A stretch of 64,000 nucleotides of DNA from Holophagales bacterium (lineage in GTDB: Bacteria; Acidobacteriota; Thermoanaerobaculia; Multivoradales; JAGPDF01), in NCBI GenBank assembly GCA_016699405.1, contig CP064972.1, forward strand, positions 3,131,501-3,195,500. The letters run 5' to 3'. This document shows positions 8,690 to 17,003 of this stretch, piece after piece (positions within the stretch are counted from its first letter, which is position 1; every line of letters begins with the position of its first letter). The notes beneath the pieces were generated by a model. That model ran no database searches. It was not told where the DNA came from and saw only the letters and a program-made list of their open reading frames with translations. A program made the position numbers and the translations under genes.

Positions 8690-10335
8690 AGCGGCCTGAC
8701 GACCGACCTGAACCAACTCTGCCGGGCCTTCCGCGGGAAAAAAAGGACGCGGATCTCGCACTTCCCAGCGGAACTGAGGGGGTCGTGTCACTTCCTCGCC
8801 AAGCACCAAGAGACGTGCCAACCGACTTCCGTGAAGCCTCGACGCTGCGCCTCGATCTTTCAGAGTTCGAATCAGGCGAACCGGCTGCGCCTCCCCAGCA
8901 TTGTGCTCTCGAAGACCAAATTCGTGCCGCGACCAGGACGGGAGGCCTCACACAGCTTCCTCCTGATTTCGACGAACCCACTGGTGGTTGGACCACGATC
9001 ACCTCGACGAATCCGTTTGAAGTTCTTTTCCTGGACCATCGACAGGCCGCAGCGATCTCTGCCGAGGTGATAGCTGCCCACTACCGGCTCATTGGTGATT
9101 TCTGGGCGAAGAAGCTCGGTTTCATGAGGATGTCGGGGTCGAGGTCGATGATCCTCCGGAAGTACGGAGGTGAGCACGAGAGTGAGAAGCTCATTGAGAG
9201 CTACCCAAAGCGGCTCCGAGAAGCCTTCGAGCGACTTGAGACACCTGAGGCAATCGAGAATGTTCTCAAGGAGCTTGAAGCCGAAAGTAGAAAGAGAGCC
9301 CAGGAACGGCTTGAAGAGAAGCTCTCGGACTATCTGGTCGATCGCACACTCCAGCCGGTTGAGACCCGCGCCTTGTTCGAGTATGCGGCCTCTCAGAATC
9401 TCCGCGTATCCGAGGTCGCTGACTATGTTCACAGCACACTCGTGGGGCGTGGCCTACAGGCACTGGGTCACCCAGTGGGGAAGACGCTTGCTGAGCAGCT
9501 CATTTCGGTACCCTGGGGCGACTCTGGCTTTTCCAGGCCAGAGCGGCTAGTGGACAAGGGAGACCGGCGATTCGAAGGCCTCCGGCGAATCGCACAACTG
9601 ACCGCCTTGATCGCCACCGCCTTCATCGCTGTGGCGTTTCTCATCCGAGAAAGCCGAGTACCAGCGTCAGTGAAGTCGACGGATTCCGGAGTAGTGAACT
9701 CACGCGGCGGAAGTGTGTCGACTCCGATACCGACGCCTCCCCTCGTCCAGGTGAGTCTAACGCCGGCGGCGCGAGAGCCCCGGCCAAGCGCTGAGCTAGC
9801 GCGGGCGACTCAGGCTCGGAAGCAGCAGGATGCTGCTGAGACGGCGCGAAGGAGAAGGGTGGAGGCCTGCAAGTCGATAGTCGAAGGTCTTGGAGAGACT
9901 ATCGCCGTCTTTCAATCTCAGGAGAGGTTCGAGGAAGCTAGAACGCAGATTGGGGTGGCATCGACGGAGTGCGCAGGCCTGGGCGCAGAGATCGCCAGCG
10001 AGCTGTCGACGCTAGCTGCGCTTGGCCGGCAGGTAGCCGAAGCGGAAGTCAGTTCGCGGGTAGCCGCCCTGGCAGCGGGACAGGAAGCTAAGGCCTGGCG
10101 GGACAAGATCGCTGTGATCGATTCAGAGCTGGCCAACAACCAGCTCATCGAGGCGAGAGACGCCGCCTCTCGAATCATGGCGGATCCCACGGCGCCGCCA
10201 GACATTGCCGAGAAGGCTAGTCTTCAGCGCCTTGAGGCGATCAGGCGGATCAAAGAGGCCTTTGAGGGCTTCAGCCCTGGTGTTTCATCGAAACAGGTTC
10301 GACCTGCTAAACGACCAGGAGGGGGAACGCCATGA
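8686..10335 (+). CDS. Single-pass membrane protein with helical C-terminal region
   Basis: The open frame reaches back to a TTG at 8569, but I place the start at GTG 8686. That codon has GGAGAGG five to six bases upstream and overlaps the preceding stop as GTGA. The 549-residue product has about 300 hydrophilic residues, one transmembrane segment at roughly 305-321 (LTALIATAFIAVAFLI), and about 225 residues rich in Ala, Glu, Arg and Gln that look helical or coiled-coil. There is no N-terminal signal peptide, so the N-terminal domain is probably cytoplasmic. No family is recognised. It could connect the cytoplasmic tubulin/Hsp70 components with the lipoproteins encoded on either side. Its stop overlaps the next gene as ATGA. 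Confidence 0.72.
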   Translation: MKRPDDRPEPTLPGLPREKKDADLALPSGTEGVVSLPRQAPRDVPTDFREASTLRLDLSEFESGEPAAPPQHCALEDQIRAATRTGGLTQLPPDFDEPTGGWTTITSTNPFEVLFLDHRQAAAISAEVIAAHYRLIGDFWAKKLGFMRMSGSRSMILRKYGGEHESEKLIESYPKRLREAFERLETPEAIENVLKELEAESRKRAQERLEEKLSDYLVDRTLQPVETRALFEYAASQNLRVSEVADYVHSTLVGRGLQALGHPVGKTLAEQLISVPWGDSGFSRPERLVDKGDRRFEGLRRIAQLTALIATAFIAVAFLIRESRVPASVKSTDSGVVNSRGGSVSTPIPTPPLVQVSLTPAAREPRPSAELARATQARKQQDAAETARRRRVEACKSIVEGLGETIAVFQSQERFEEARTQIGVASTECAGLGAEIASELSTLAALGRQVAEAEVSSRVAALAAGQEAKAWRDKIAVIDSELANNQLIEARDAASRIMADPTAPPDIAEKASLQRLEAIRRIKEAFEGFSPGVSSKQVRPAKRPGGGTP

Positions 10336-10961
10336 GGAAGGGTCTGTCGGTTCTTGCTATTCTCACCGTCCTACTTGTCCCGATCGAAGGCTGTGCTACT
10401 TCCCGCACGGGGAAAGCCTCCCAGATCGGAGCGATACTCGGGGGGCTCGCTGGAGCTGTCGTCGCGGTTGCGACCGGGCACAAGGACAACATCGTTGGCT
10501 ATGCAGCTGTCGGTGCTGCAGCGGGTGCCGGCGTCGGTTATGCAATAGGAAGAGCTCAGGACAGAAGGCTCGCCAACAGAGACGAGGCTGTCAGAACGGC
10601 AAACTACCAACCTTCGCAGGGATTCCATCTCGGCATTACTAGTGTCGAGGCGATACCTGCACAAGTGGCTCCAGGCAACACCTCCCAGATTCGCGTAACT
10701 TGGCTGGCAATCTCCCCCAACCCTTCGGACAGCATCCAAGTGAGGGCGGCACTCACCTTCAAGCTGGCGAACGGAGACGAGGCGGCATCGAGCATCTCAA
10801 ACCTTCAGCCCTTGGACAACGGGGGAGGTATCGTTGAAACCACGATTGACCTTCCGATACCAGCTAGGGCGCCACTCGGCTCTTACGCCCTCGACGTGCA
10901 GCTCAGCGATTCGATGAATCGTGTGGCACGAACGAGCACAGTGCCAGTGTTCGTCGGATGA
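10332..10961 (+). CDS. Glycine-zipper lipoprotein of the accessory operon
   Basis: The 209-residue protein starts with a lipoprotein signal ending IEGC (Cys21). Residues 32-75 form a glycine-zipper-like hydrophobic region (GAILGGLAGAVV, then GAAAGAGVGYAIG) of the kind found in small outer-membrane lipoproteins. Residues 95-209 look like a beta-sandwich domain ending in PVFVG. RBS AGGAGG sits at good spacing, and the ATG overlaps the upstream stop as ATGA, so it belongs to the same transcript as the coiled-coil membrane protein. An outer-membrane attachment or pore-like role is plausible from the glycine zipper but unproven. Confidence 0.75.
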   Translation: MRKGLSVLAILTVLLVPIEGCATSRTGKASQIGAILGGLAGAVVAVATGHKDNIVGYAAVGAAAGAGVGYAIGRAQDRRLANRDEAVRTANYQPSQGFHLGITSVEAIPAQVAPGNTSQIRVTWLAISPNPSDSIQVRAALTFKLANGDEAASSISNLQPLDNGGGIVETTIDLPIPARAPLGSYALDVQLSDSMNRVARTSTVPVFVG

Positions 10962-11170
10962 AGAGGGACTCCGCAGCCGCAATGGAGAGCCCTTCGTCCG
11001 CCGGTATCTCTCGCGGCGAGGCTCCTTGGCTTGCATGTGTGGGGGGGCGTGCGCCGAATTCTCAAGCCAGATCCGGCGAGACCGTCAAATGTGTTCCGGC
11101 CGCAGTCGAGAATGATCGAAAGGAAGATCAAGGACCGCAGAGGGAGCGCTTAGCGGTTGATCTTGTGTAG
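10958..11170 (+). CDS. Possible small coupled ORF, no family recognised
   Basis: A 70-codon frame begins at an ATG overlapping the previous stop (ATGA, 10958-10961) and ends 18 bases before the next gene. The peptide is Ser/Ala/Arg-rich, with no signal peptide, membrane helix or known motif. The overlap is the only support; otherwise this 227-base stretch would be an unexplained spacer inside the operon. Confidence 0.25.
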   Translation: MKRDSAAAMESPSSAGISRGEAPWLACVGGRAPNSQARSGETVKCVPAAVENDRKEDQGPQRERLAVDLV

Positions 11171-11188
11171 CCGGGAGAGGAGGTTGAG

Positions 11189-11698
11189 ATGCCGTTCTTT
11201 GAGGGTGCAGTTAGGACACCTCAGGCTGCTGGGGCATTTGCCGGAGGGTGTGGGCGCCTGTGGTTTCGGCATGTGGGTTGCGCAGCTCTTGTCGTCGCTT
11301 CCCTTGCAAATGGGGGCTGCGCCAAGGACCCCAACTGGCAACGCAACAGGCTGCGAGAACTGCGCGCCGAGCAGACGGAGATCGCCGATACGCTTTATCG
11401 GGAGTACGGTGGTGCTCCGATTGCGAAAGCTGTGAGTCAAAGTGGGGCTGAGTCGACCAATTCGACGATGGCTCGGGCTCGCGAACTCCTGACGGGTGCC
11501 GTGGCGGAAGTCGATCGTTCTCTATTCGAAGCCTACCTTGTGGAGATCGGGGAGGGTAAACGAGCTCCTGCCCTCTCAGCCGAGGCGAGGGAGTTCTTTG
11601 CGAGACGCGAGGTGAAGAAGTCGGCTAGGCGGTTCGTTCAGTTGGGCGACGAGATTCGAGACCTAGAGAGAAAGCTCTCGCGCCCGCCTTCAGAGTGA
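11189..11698 (+). CDS. Small lipoprotein at the 3' end of the accessory block
   Basis: The gene encodes 169 residues after a well-placed AGGAGG. The long N-region is followed by a hydrophobic segment at residues 31-41 and a lipobox ending NGGC (Cys44), so the mature part is probably lipid-anchored. The mature sequence is charged and largely helical, with a C-terminal heptad-like stretch (FVQLGDEIRDLERKL). No family is recognised. It is the last gene with the lower-G+C character of the block; the sequence changes to the G+C-rich background within about 60 bases of its stop. Confidence 0.65.
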   Translation: MPFFEGAVRTPQAAGAFAGGCGRLWFRHVGCAALVVASLANGGCAKDPNWQRNRLRELRAEQTEIADTLYREYGGAPIAKAVSQSGAESTNSTMARARELLTGAVAEVDRSLFEAYLVEIGEGKRAPALSAEAREFFARREVKKSARRFVQLGDEIRDLERKLSRPPSE

Positions 11699-11746
11699 GG
11701 TTGGCTGCCGTGGAGCGCTGCCGGATCAGCCATCGGCTCGCGCCTA

Positions 11747-11908
11747 GATCTTGAAAGGCATTCCGGCCTCGCTCCGGGCGGCGCCGGGGCGTTCGCCGAG
11801 CGTCCGGAGGTCCTCGCGGTCGATCTCGACGGCGACGCGCGGCCGGAAGTCCTGGTGCTGTCGGAAGAGGACGGCCGCGGTGTGATTCACCTCCTCCGCT
11901 TCGACTGA
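11747..11908 (+). pseudogene. 3' remnant of an FG-GAP/VCBS-repeat protein
   Basis: An open frame without any start codon runs from just after the lipoprotein stop to TGA 11906-11908. Its last 35 codons read like the end of an FG-GAP repeat protein: VLAVDLDGDARPEVLVLSE followed by a short strand and stop, with the calcium-binding DxDGD pattern. Base composition is that of the G+C-rich background. The natural explanation is that the accessory block replaced or interrupted the 5' part of this gene. Bases 11699-11746 belong to neither unit clearly. Confidence 0.6.
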
Positions 11909-11972
11909 CCTCGTCCTTCTGCGCCGCATGCTGCGGCGACGGTGCGCCGCCGAACGGGCGAAATCGCTGTGC

Positions 11973-11978
11973 TAGCAT
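11973..11978 (+). promoter_or_regulatory. -10-like box TAGCAT before the LeuB-type gene
   Basis: TAGCAT lies eight bases before ATG 11987, with no Shine-Dalgarno sequence between. Transcription would begin at or near the start codon. No -35 match is evident. Confidence 0.4.
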
Positions 11979-11986
11979 CCGCCGCC

Positions 11987-13096
11987 ATGACTTCACAAGG
12001 TGCGGTCGATCCCCGCGATCGCCGTCCGCAGCGCATCGCGGTGCTGCCCGGCGACGGCATCGGACGGGACGTGACGGCGGAAGCGGTGAAGGTGATCGAA
12101 GCTGCGGCGGAGCGCTGGAGCCTGCCGCTCGAGCTGGTTCACGAACCCTGGAGCGCCGATCACTATCTCGCCACCGGCGTGAGCATTCCCCCGGGCACGC
12201 TCGAGCGCTACCGCGACGAGTTTGCCGCGATCTTCATCGGCGCCTACGGCGATCCGCGGATCCCCGACATGCGGCACGCCGCCGACATCCTGCTCGGCAC
12301 GCGCTTCAACCTCGATCTCTACATCAACTTCCGCCCCTGCAAGCTGCTCGACGCGCGGCTCTGTCCGCTCAAGGACAAGCGCGAGGCCGACGTCGACTTC
12401 TTCGTCTTCCGCGAGAACACCGAAGGGGCCTATGTCGGCGTCGGCGGCTTCTTCAAGAAGGGCACGGCCGACGAGGTGGCGGTGCAGGAAGAGATCCACA
12501 CGCGCAAGGGCGTCGAGCGCATCATCCGGGCCGCCTTCGAGTGGGCCGTCGCCAACGGGCGGAGCAAGGTGTGCATGGCCGACAAGTCGAACGTCATGCG
12601 CTTCGGGCACGACCTCTGGCAGCGCGTCTTCGCCGCGGTGGCGGGCGAGTTCCCGTCGATCGCCTCGTCGCACATGTTCGTCGACGCCCTGGCGATGCAA
12701 CTGGTGCGAGCGCCCGAGCAGTTCGAGGTGATCGTGACCAACAACATGTTCGGCGACATCCTCACCGACCTCGGATCGGCGCTGCAGGGCGGACTGGGGG
12801 TGGCCGCCTCGGCCAACCTCCATCCCGGACGGACGTCGATGTTCGAGCCGGTGCACGGTTCGGCGCCGAAGCACGCCGGCACCGGACGCGCCAATCCGGT
12901 GGGTGCGGTGCTCTCCGCCGGACTGATGCTCGACACGCTGGGCCACGCCGAGGCGGCACGCGAGATCGAGGCCGCGGTGACCGCGGCGCTCCGTGCCGGC
13001 GAGTGCACGGTCGACCTCGGCGGTACCCTCACCACGTCGCAGCTCGGTGACCGGTTGGCGCGGGCGATCGCCGCGCCGGCCGCCGCTCGTCGCTGA
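11987..13096 (+). CDS. 3-isopropylmalate dehydrogenase-family enzyme (LeuB type)
   Basis: The protein has 369 residues from ATG 11987; the frame is open to 11942 but lacks a better start. It is an NAD(P)-dependent beta-decarboxylating dehydrogenase: N-terminal VLPGDGIGRDV, substrate loop FRENTEGAYVGVGG, metal-site region NNMFGDILTDLGSAL, and dinucleotide loop EPVHGSAPKHAGTGRANP. The RENTEG loop is shared by some bacterial LeuB, homoisocitrate and tartrate dehydrogenases, so substrate is not fixed by sequence alone. The next gene, 14 bases on, encodes a LeuA-type synthase, making leucine biosynthesis the likeliest role and the homocitrate/homoisocitrate route the alternative. Confidence 0.85.
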   Translation: MTSQGAVDPRDRRPQRIAVLPGDGIGRDVTAEAVKVIEAAAERWSLPLELVHEPWSADHYLATGVSIPPGTLERYRDEFAAIFIGAYGDPRIPDMRHAADILLGTRFNLDLYINFRPCKLLDARLCPLKDKREADVDFFVFRENTEGAYVGVGGFFKKGTADEVAVQEEIHTRKGVERIIRAAFEWAVANGRSKVCMADKSNVMRFGHDLWQRVFAAVAGEFPSIASSHMFVDALAMQLVRAPEQFEVIVTNNMFGDILTDLGSALQGGLGVAASANLHPGRTSMFEPVHGSAPKHAGTGRANPVGAVLSAGLMLDTLGHAEAAREIEAAVTAALRAGECTVDLGGTLTTSQLGDRLARAIAAPAAARR

Positions 13097-13110
13097 ACGG
13101 CGGCCTGTCG

Positions 13111-14358
13111 ATGCAGCCGCGCGAGAGCGAGCTGGTCCACGACTGGAACCGCGCGGGCGAGCTCCCGCTTCCGGCCCGCGGAAGGGTGCTGCTCAACGAC
13201 GAGACGTTGCGCGACGGGCTGCAGTCGCCCTCGGTGCGCACGCCGTCGATCGAGCAGAAGGTCGAGATCCTGCACGGGCTCGTCGAGCTGGGCATCGACG
13301 CGCTGGACATCGGTCTGCCCGGCGCCGGTCCGCACGTGGCGCGCGACGTCGAACGGCTGGCGCGCGAGATCGCCGAGCGGCGGCTGCCGATCTCGCCCAA
13401 CTGTGCCGCGCGGACCGTGCGCGCCGACATCGAGCCGATCGTCGAGATCGCCCAGCGCACCGGCCTGGCGATCGAGGTCGCCTGCTTCCTCGGCTCGAGT
13501 CCGATCCGCCAGTACACCGAGGGATGGGAGCTCGACCGCATGCTGCGGCTCACCCGCGAAGCGATCGAGCTCGCCGTCGGCGAGGGGTTGCCGGTGATGT
13601 ACGTCACCGAGGACACCACCCGCGCCGCGCCCGAGGATCTGCGGCGGCTCTACACCGAGGCGGTGGCTGCCGGCGCGCGGCGGGTGTGCATCGCCGACAC
13701 GGTCGGGCATGCGACGCCGGTCGGGGCGCGCAACGTGACGCGGTTCATCCGCTCGGTGGTCGACGCCACCGGCGTGGCGGTGGAGGTCGACTGGCACGGC
13801 CACGACGACCGCGGTCTGGCGGTGGCCAACGCGATCGCCGCGGCGGAGGCCGGGGCCGACCGCCTGCATGGGACCCTGCTCGGCATCGGCGAACGGGTGG
13901 GCAACACACAGCTCGACCAGCTGTTGGTCAACTTCCAGCTCATGGGCTGGATCGATCGGCCGCTCGATCGGCTCGGGGCGCTCTGTGCCGAGGTCGCGGC
14001 GACGACCGGCATTCCGATTCCGGACAACTACCCGATCGTCGGGCGCGACGCTTTTCGGACGCAGACCGGGATCCACGCCGCCGCGATCCTCAAGGCGAAG
14101 GCCAAGGGCGACGACTGGCTCGCCGACCGGATCTACTCCGGCATTCCGGCGGCGATGATCGGCCGGCGCCAGGAGGTCGAGGTCGGACCGATGAGCGGAC
14201 AGGCCAATGTCGTCTACTGGCTGACCGAGCGCGGGCTCTCGGCACCGCCCGATCTCGTCCAGGCGATCTTCCGCCGCGCCAAGTCCGCCACCGAGGTGCT
14301 GTCGGAGGCGGAGATCGTCGAGCTCTGCCGGTTGCACTCGAAGGCCGGATCGCCCTGA
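13111..14358 (+). CDS. LeuA/homocitrate synthase-family acyltransferase
   Basis: The 415-residue protein belongs to the DRE-TIM metallolyase family, which condenses acetyl-CoA with a 2-oxo acid. Visible signatures are NDETLRDGLQSP (Arg34-Asp35), the metal-binding WHGHDDRGLA (His229, His231) and GIGERVGNTQLDQLL. It lacks the regulatory LeuA dimer domain of the 500-residue enzymes and so resembles short 2-isopropylmalate, homocitrate or citramalate synthases. It probably forms an operon with the preceding dehydrogenase, the two catalysing the first and third steps of an alpha-keto-acid elongation. No isomerase genes (LeuCD-like) are adjacent. Exact substrate is uncertain. Confidence 0.83.
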   Translation: MQPRESELVHDWNRAGELPLPARGRVLLNDETLRDGLQSPSVRTPSIEQKVEILHGLVELGIDALDIGLPGAGPHVARDVERLAREIAERRLPISPNCAARTVRADIEPIVEIAQRTGLAIEVACFLGSSPIRQYTEGWELDRMLRLTREAIELAVGEGLPVMYVTEDTTRAAPEDLRRLYTEAVAAGARRVCIADTVGHATPVGARNVTRFIRSVVDATGVAVEVDWHGHDDRGLAVANAIAAAEAGADRLHGTLLGIGERVGNTQLDQLLVNFQLMGWIDRPLDRLGALCAEVAATTGIPIPDNYPIVGRDAFRTQTGIHAAAILKAKAKGDDWLADRIYSGIPAAMIGRRQEVEVGPMSGQANVVYWLTERGLSAPPDLVQAIFRRAKSATEVLSEAEIVELCRLHSKAGSP

Positions 14359-14383
14359 GCCGGGCGCGGCGGAGGCGGCGCGT

Positions 14384-16342
14384 TTGACTCCGGCGAATCG
14401 GCTCGGTTCCCGCGTCGCGCTCTTCGCCGCGAGCTTCGTGCTCTTCGCCGGGCTGGCGGGCGTGCTGGCCTGGCGCGTCCCGGAGCTGCCCGACCTCGAC
14501 TCCTACTACCATCTGGCGGTGGCGCGCGAGTACGCGCACGCACCGGGCCTCGCGACCTTTCCCTGGGCGCGGTTTTCGCTGATGCGGGACGGCTTCGGCG
14601 ACAAGGAGCTGCTCTTTCACTGGCTCCTCGTGCCGTTCGTCGTCGAGGGGACCTCGACTGCTGGGGGGCGCCTTGCCCTGGCGCTGCTCGCGGCCCTGTC
14701 GCTCGCGCTGATCGGCTATCTCTCCTGGGTAGCGATCGGTCGGCTCGGGCTGCTCGCGCCGTTCGCGGTGGCGCTCCTCTCGCTCGATGCCACCTCGCGG
14801 CTGGCGCGGCTCCGACCGGAGTTGCTGGCCTTGCCGCTGCTTCTGCTCGCCGCCTGGGCGGCGGCGGCACGGCGCCCGCGCTGGCTCGCGCCGATCGGTG
14901 CGCTCTTCGCGCTCTCGTACACGGCCTTCCACCTGCTCCTCGGTCTGGCGGCCCTCTGGTGGCTCGACCGCTGGCGACGCGAGCGGCACCTCGACTGGGC
15001 GGTCCCGCTCTACACGACCCTCGGGGTGACCGGCGGCCTCGTCGCCCACCCGCAGTTTCCGGCCAACCTCGCGATCTGGGCGGCGCAGAACATTGCCTTC
15101 TTCCGCTGGCGCGGGGTGCTCGATGTCGGCGCGGAGATCCTCCCGGCGCCCGCGTCGGTGGTGCTCGGGGCGAACTTCGGTTGGTTCCTGCTCGCCGTCG
15201 CGGTCTGGGCGGCGCGGCGTCCGGTGGTGCCGCGAGAGCCGGAGCGAGGGCGGCTCGATGCGGGACCCTTCGTCGTGGCGGCGGCGCTTTTCGGCGTGAT
15301 GTACCTTGCGATGTGGCGTTTCGGCGTCTATTTCTACTGCTTCGCCACGGTGGCGATCGCCTGGAGCCTCGCGGCGCGCGGCTGCACGGCCGGCGCGCGT
15401 CTGCCCCTTCCCGGCGGGCGCAGCGCACCGCTCGGCGCGGTCGCGGCGGCGATCACGCTGGTCGGCTCGCTTGCGGCGCTCTCCGCGGCCGCCGAGACGC
15501 TCGTCGGCGGAGGACCGCGGTCCGGTCGCGAGGCCGACTGGGCGGCCTTCGGCCGCGCCATGCCGGCGGGGGCGCGCGTGGCGGCTCACTGGGGCTACGC
15601 GGAGGTGTTCTTCTTCTTCGCTCCCCAGGCGCGCTACCTCGCGATGCTCGACCCCGTCTTCACCGCCTTGCCGTACCCGGACAAGCTCGCGGCCCACGAA
15701 GCGCTGTTCGACGGGTCGGAGCCCGATCCGGTCTTCCTGACGGCCGCCATCCTCGAAAGCGATCATCTCGCGCTGCAGCGCGAGGGCACCGCCCCGGCTC
15801 TGCTGGCACGGCTCGCGGAGGATCCTCGGATCGTGGCGCTCCACGACGGGCGCAGTGGCCTCTTCCGTCTGACCCCGGGGCGCAACGAGGCGTTTCGTCT
15901 CGATTGGCGAACGGCGCCGGCGTCCCCCACAGAGCTCGGGGATGCGGGGAGCGACAGCGGCCCGCCGGCGACCGTCGCCTATCCGCGACCGGAGGATCCC
16001 GCGCTGCGCGGGCTCGAAGGCTATGTCGACGCCCGGCGCGTCCTTTCCGATGGCGGCTGTGCGAGGTTCGAGAGCCGCGAGCCCGGCTGGCTCGGGAGGC
16101 GGCGCTTCGAGTTCTCGCCGGCCGGCCCGGGGACTCTCTGGCTGAACGGCCAGCCGCTGGTCCGGCTCGGTCGCGTCTCCGGAGCGGTGCTTGGCCAGGG
16201 GGCTCGCGTCGAGGTGGAGGGTTCCGGGCAGGAGGCGACCTGGCGCGTCGTGGTCTGTCCCGACCCGGCGACCGGGCACCAGGGCTTCTACCTGCGGGCG
16301 CTGGCGATGCCCTCCGCCGATGGGGCCGGCCCGGGCCGGTAG
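14384..16342 (+). CDS. Polytopic membrane protein, GT-C glycosyltransferase-like
   Basis: The product has 652 residues. The start is TTG 14384, preceded by GGAGG. Nine to eleven hydrophobic helices occupy roughly residues 10-360, and the C-terminal 290 residues form a soluble domain. The first extracytoplasmic loop contains ELPDLDSYYHLAVAREYA, resembling the acidic loop and DxxxYH pattern of STT3/PMT-type GT-C transferases that use polyprenyl-linked sugars. The family is not certain from sequence reading, so the glycosyltransferase role remains provisional. The gene lies between the LeuA-type gene and a metallo-hydrolase, all on one strand. Confidence 0.6.
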   Translation: MTPANRLGSRVALFAASFVLFAGLAGVLAWRVPELPDLDSYYHLAVAREYAHAPGLATFPWARFSLMRDGFGDKELLFHWLLVPFVVEGTSTAGGRLALALLAALSLALIGYLSWVAIGRLGLLAPFAVALLSLDATSRLARLRPELLALPLLLLAAWAAAARRPRWLAPIGALFALSYTAFHLLLGLAALWWLDRWRRERHLDWAVPLYTTLGVTGGLVAHPQFPANLAIWAAQNIAFFRWRGVLDVGAEILPAPASVVLGANFGWFLLAVAVWAARRPVVPREPERGRLDAGPFVVAAALFGVMYLAMWRFGVYFYCFATVAIAWSLAARGCTAGARLPLPGGRSAPLGAVAAAITLVGSLAALSAAAETLVGGGPRSGREADWAAFGRAMPAGARVAAHWGYAEVFFFFAPQARYLAMLDPVFTALPYPDKLAAHEALFDGSEPDPVFLTAAILESDHLALQREGTAPALLARLAEDPRIVALHDGRSGLFRLTPGRNEAFRLDWRTAPASPTELGDAGSDSGPPATVAYPRPEDPALRGLEGYVDARRVLSDGGCARFESREPGWLGRRRFEFSPAGPGTLWLNGQPLVRLGRVSGAVLGQGARVEVEGSGQEATWRVVVCPDPATGHQGFYLRALAMPSADGAGPGR

Positions 16343-16345
16343 AAT
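16340..16345 (+). promoter_or_regulatory. -10-like box TAGAAT before the metallo-hydrolase gene
   Basis: TAGAAT overlaps the preceding stop region and ends seven bases before ATG 16353, too close for a separate ribosome-binding site. A leaderless transcript is the simplest reading. No -35 match is evident. Confidence 0.45.
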
Positions 16346-16352
16346 AGCGACG

Positions 16353-17003
16353 ATGTGGATCGAACGACTCACCGTCGGCCCCCTGGAAGAGAACTGCTAC
16401 CTGCTCGGTGCCGCCTCGGGCTCCGAGCTCGCCGTGGTCGACCCGGGAGCCGAGAGCCCGCGCATCGTCCAGGCGATCGAACACTCGGGGCGGAAGCCGA
16501 TGGCGATCCTGCTCACCCACGGCCACGTCGACCACATTTCGCACTGCGCTCACCTCGCCGAGCGCTTCGGCATTGGCGTGCGCATCCATCGCGCCGACCT
16601 GCCATACCTCGAAGCACCCCAGTGGCCCGAGCTCGAAGCGCTGCTCGGAGCGCGTCCCTGTCCGGCGCCGGCAGGATGGCTGGTGGAGGGCGAGCGGCTC
16701 GAGGTCGCCGGTCTCTCGCTCGAGATCCTGCACACGCCCGGGCATACCCCCGGCGGCGTCTGCCTCGTCGAGCGAACCTCCCGGCAGATCGTCTGCGGGG
16801 ACACGCTCTTTCGCGGCAGCGTCGGGCGAACCGATCTCCCGGGGGGGGACTCCCAGGCGCTCGTCCGCTCGATTCGCGAGAAGCTCTTCGCGCTCGAGGG
16901 CGACTTCCTCCTCTGGCCGGGGCACGGTCCGGAGACCTGGCTCGAGGCGGAGCGACGCGACAACCCGTTCGTCGGTCGGGACGCGCGACCGTTTTTCGCG
17001 TGA
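16353..17003 (+). CDS. Metallo-beta-lactamase-fold hydrolase (glyoxalase II-like)
   Basis: The protein has 216 residues from ATG 16353. The full metal-site set is visible: THGHVDH (His56, His58, Asp60, His61), HTPGHTPGG (His131), CGDTLFRGSVGRTD (Asp150) and WPGHGPETW (His191). Size and motifs match the short YcbL-like hydroxyacylglutathione-hydrolase group, which cleaves thioesters such as S-lactoylglutathione, although the physiological substrate in non-glutathione bacteria is usually unknown. The stop overlaps the GTG of the recombinase gene as GTGA, so the two are co-translated. Confidence 0.85.
   Translation: MWIERLTVGPLEENCYLLGAASGSELAVVDPGAESPRIVQAIEHSGRKPMAILLTHGHVDHISHCAHLAERFGIGVRIHRADLPYLEAPQWPELEALLGARPCPAPAGWLVEGERLEVAGLSLEILHTPGHTPGGVCLVERTSRQIVCGDTLFRGSVGRTDLPGGDSQALVRSIREKLFALEGDFLLWPGHGPETWLEAERRDNPFVGRDARPFFA

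Noticed and set aside
14090..16372. 760-codon minus-strand frame opposite the GT-C-like gene
   Set aside because: Arg/Glu-rich without motif; the plus-strand membrane protein with clear helices and a TTG start after GGAGG is the better reading.
16841..16848. Eight-G run in the metallo-hydrolase gene as a phase switch
   Set aside because: Only eight bases, in a normal G+C-rich codon context, and the gene is a conserved housekeeping type; the 11-G run in the accessory block is the stronger case.
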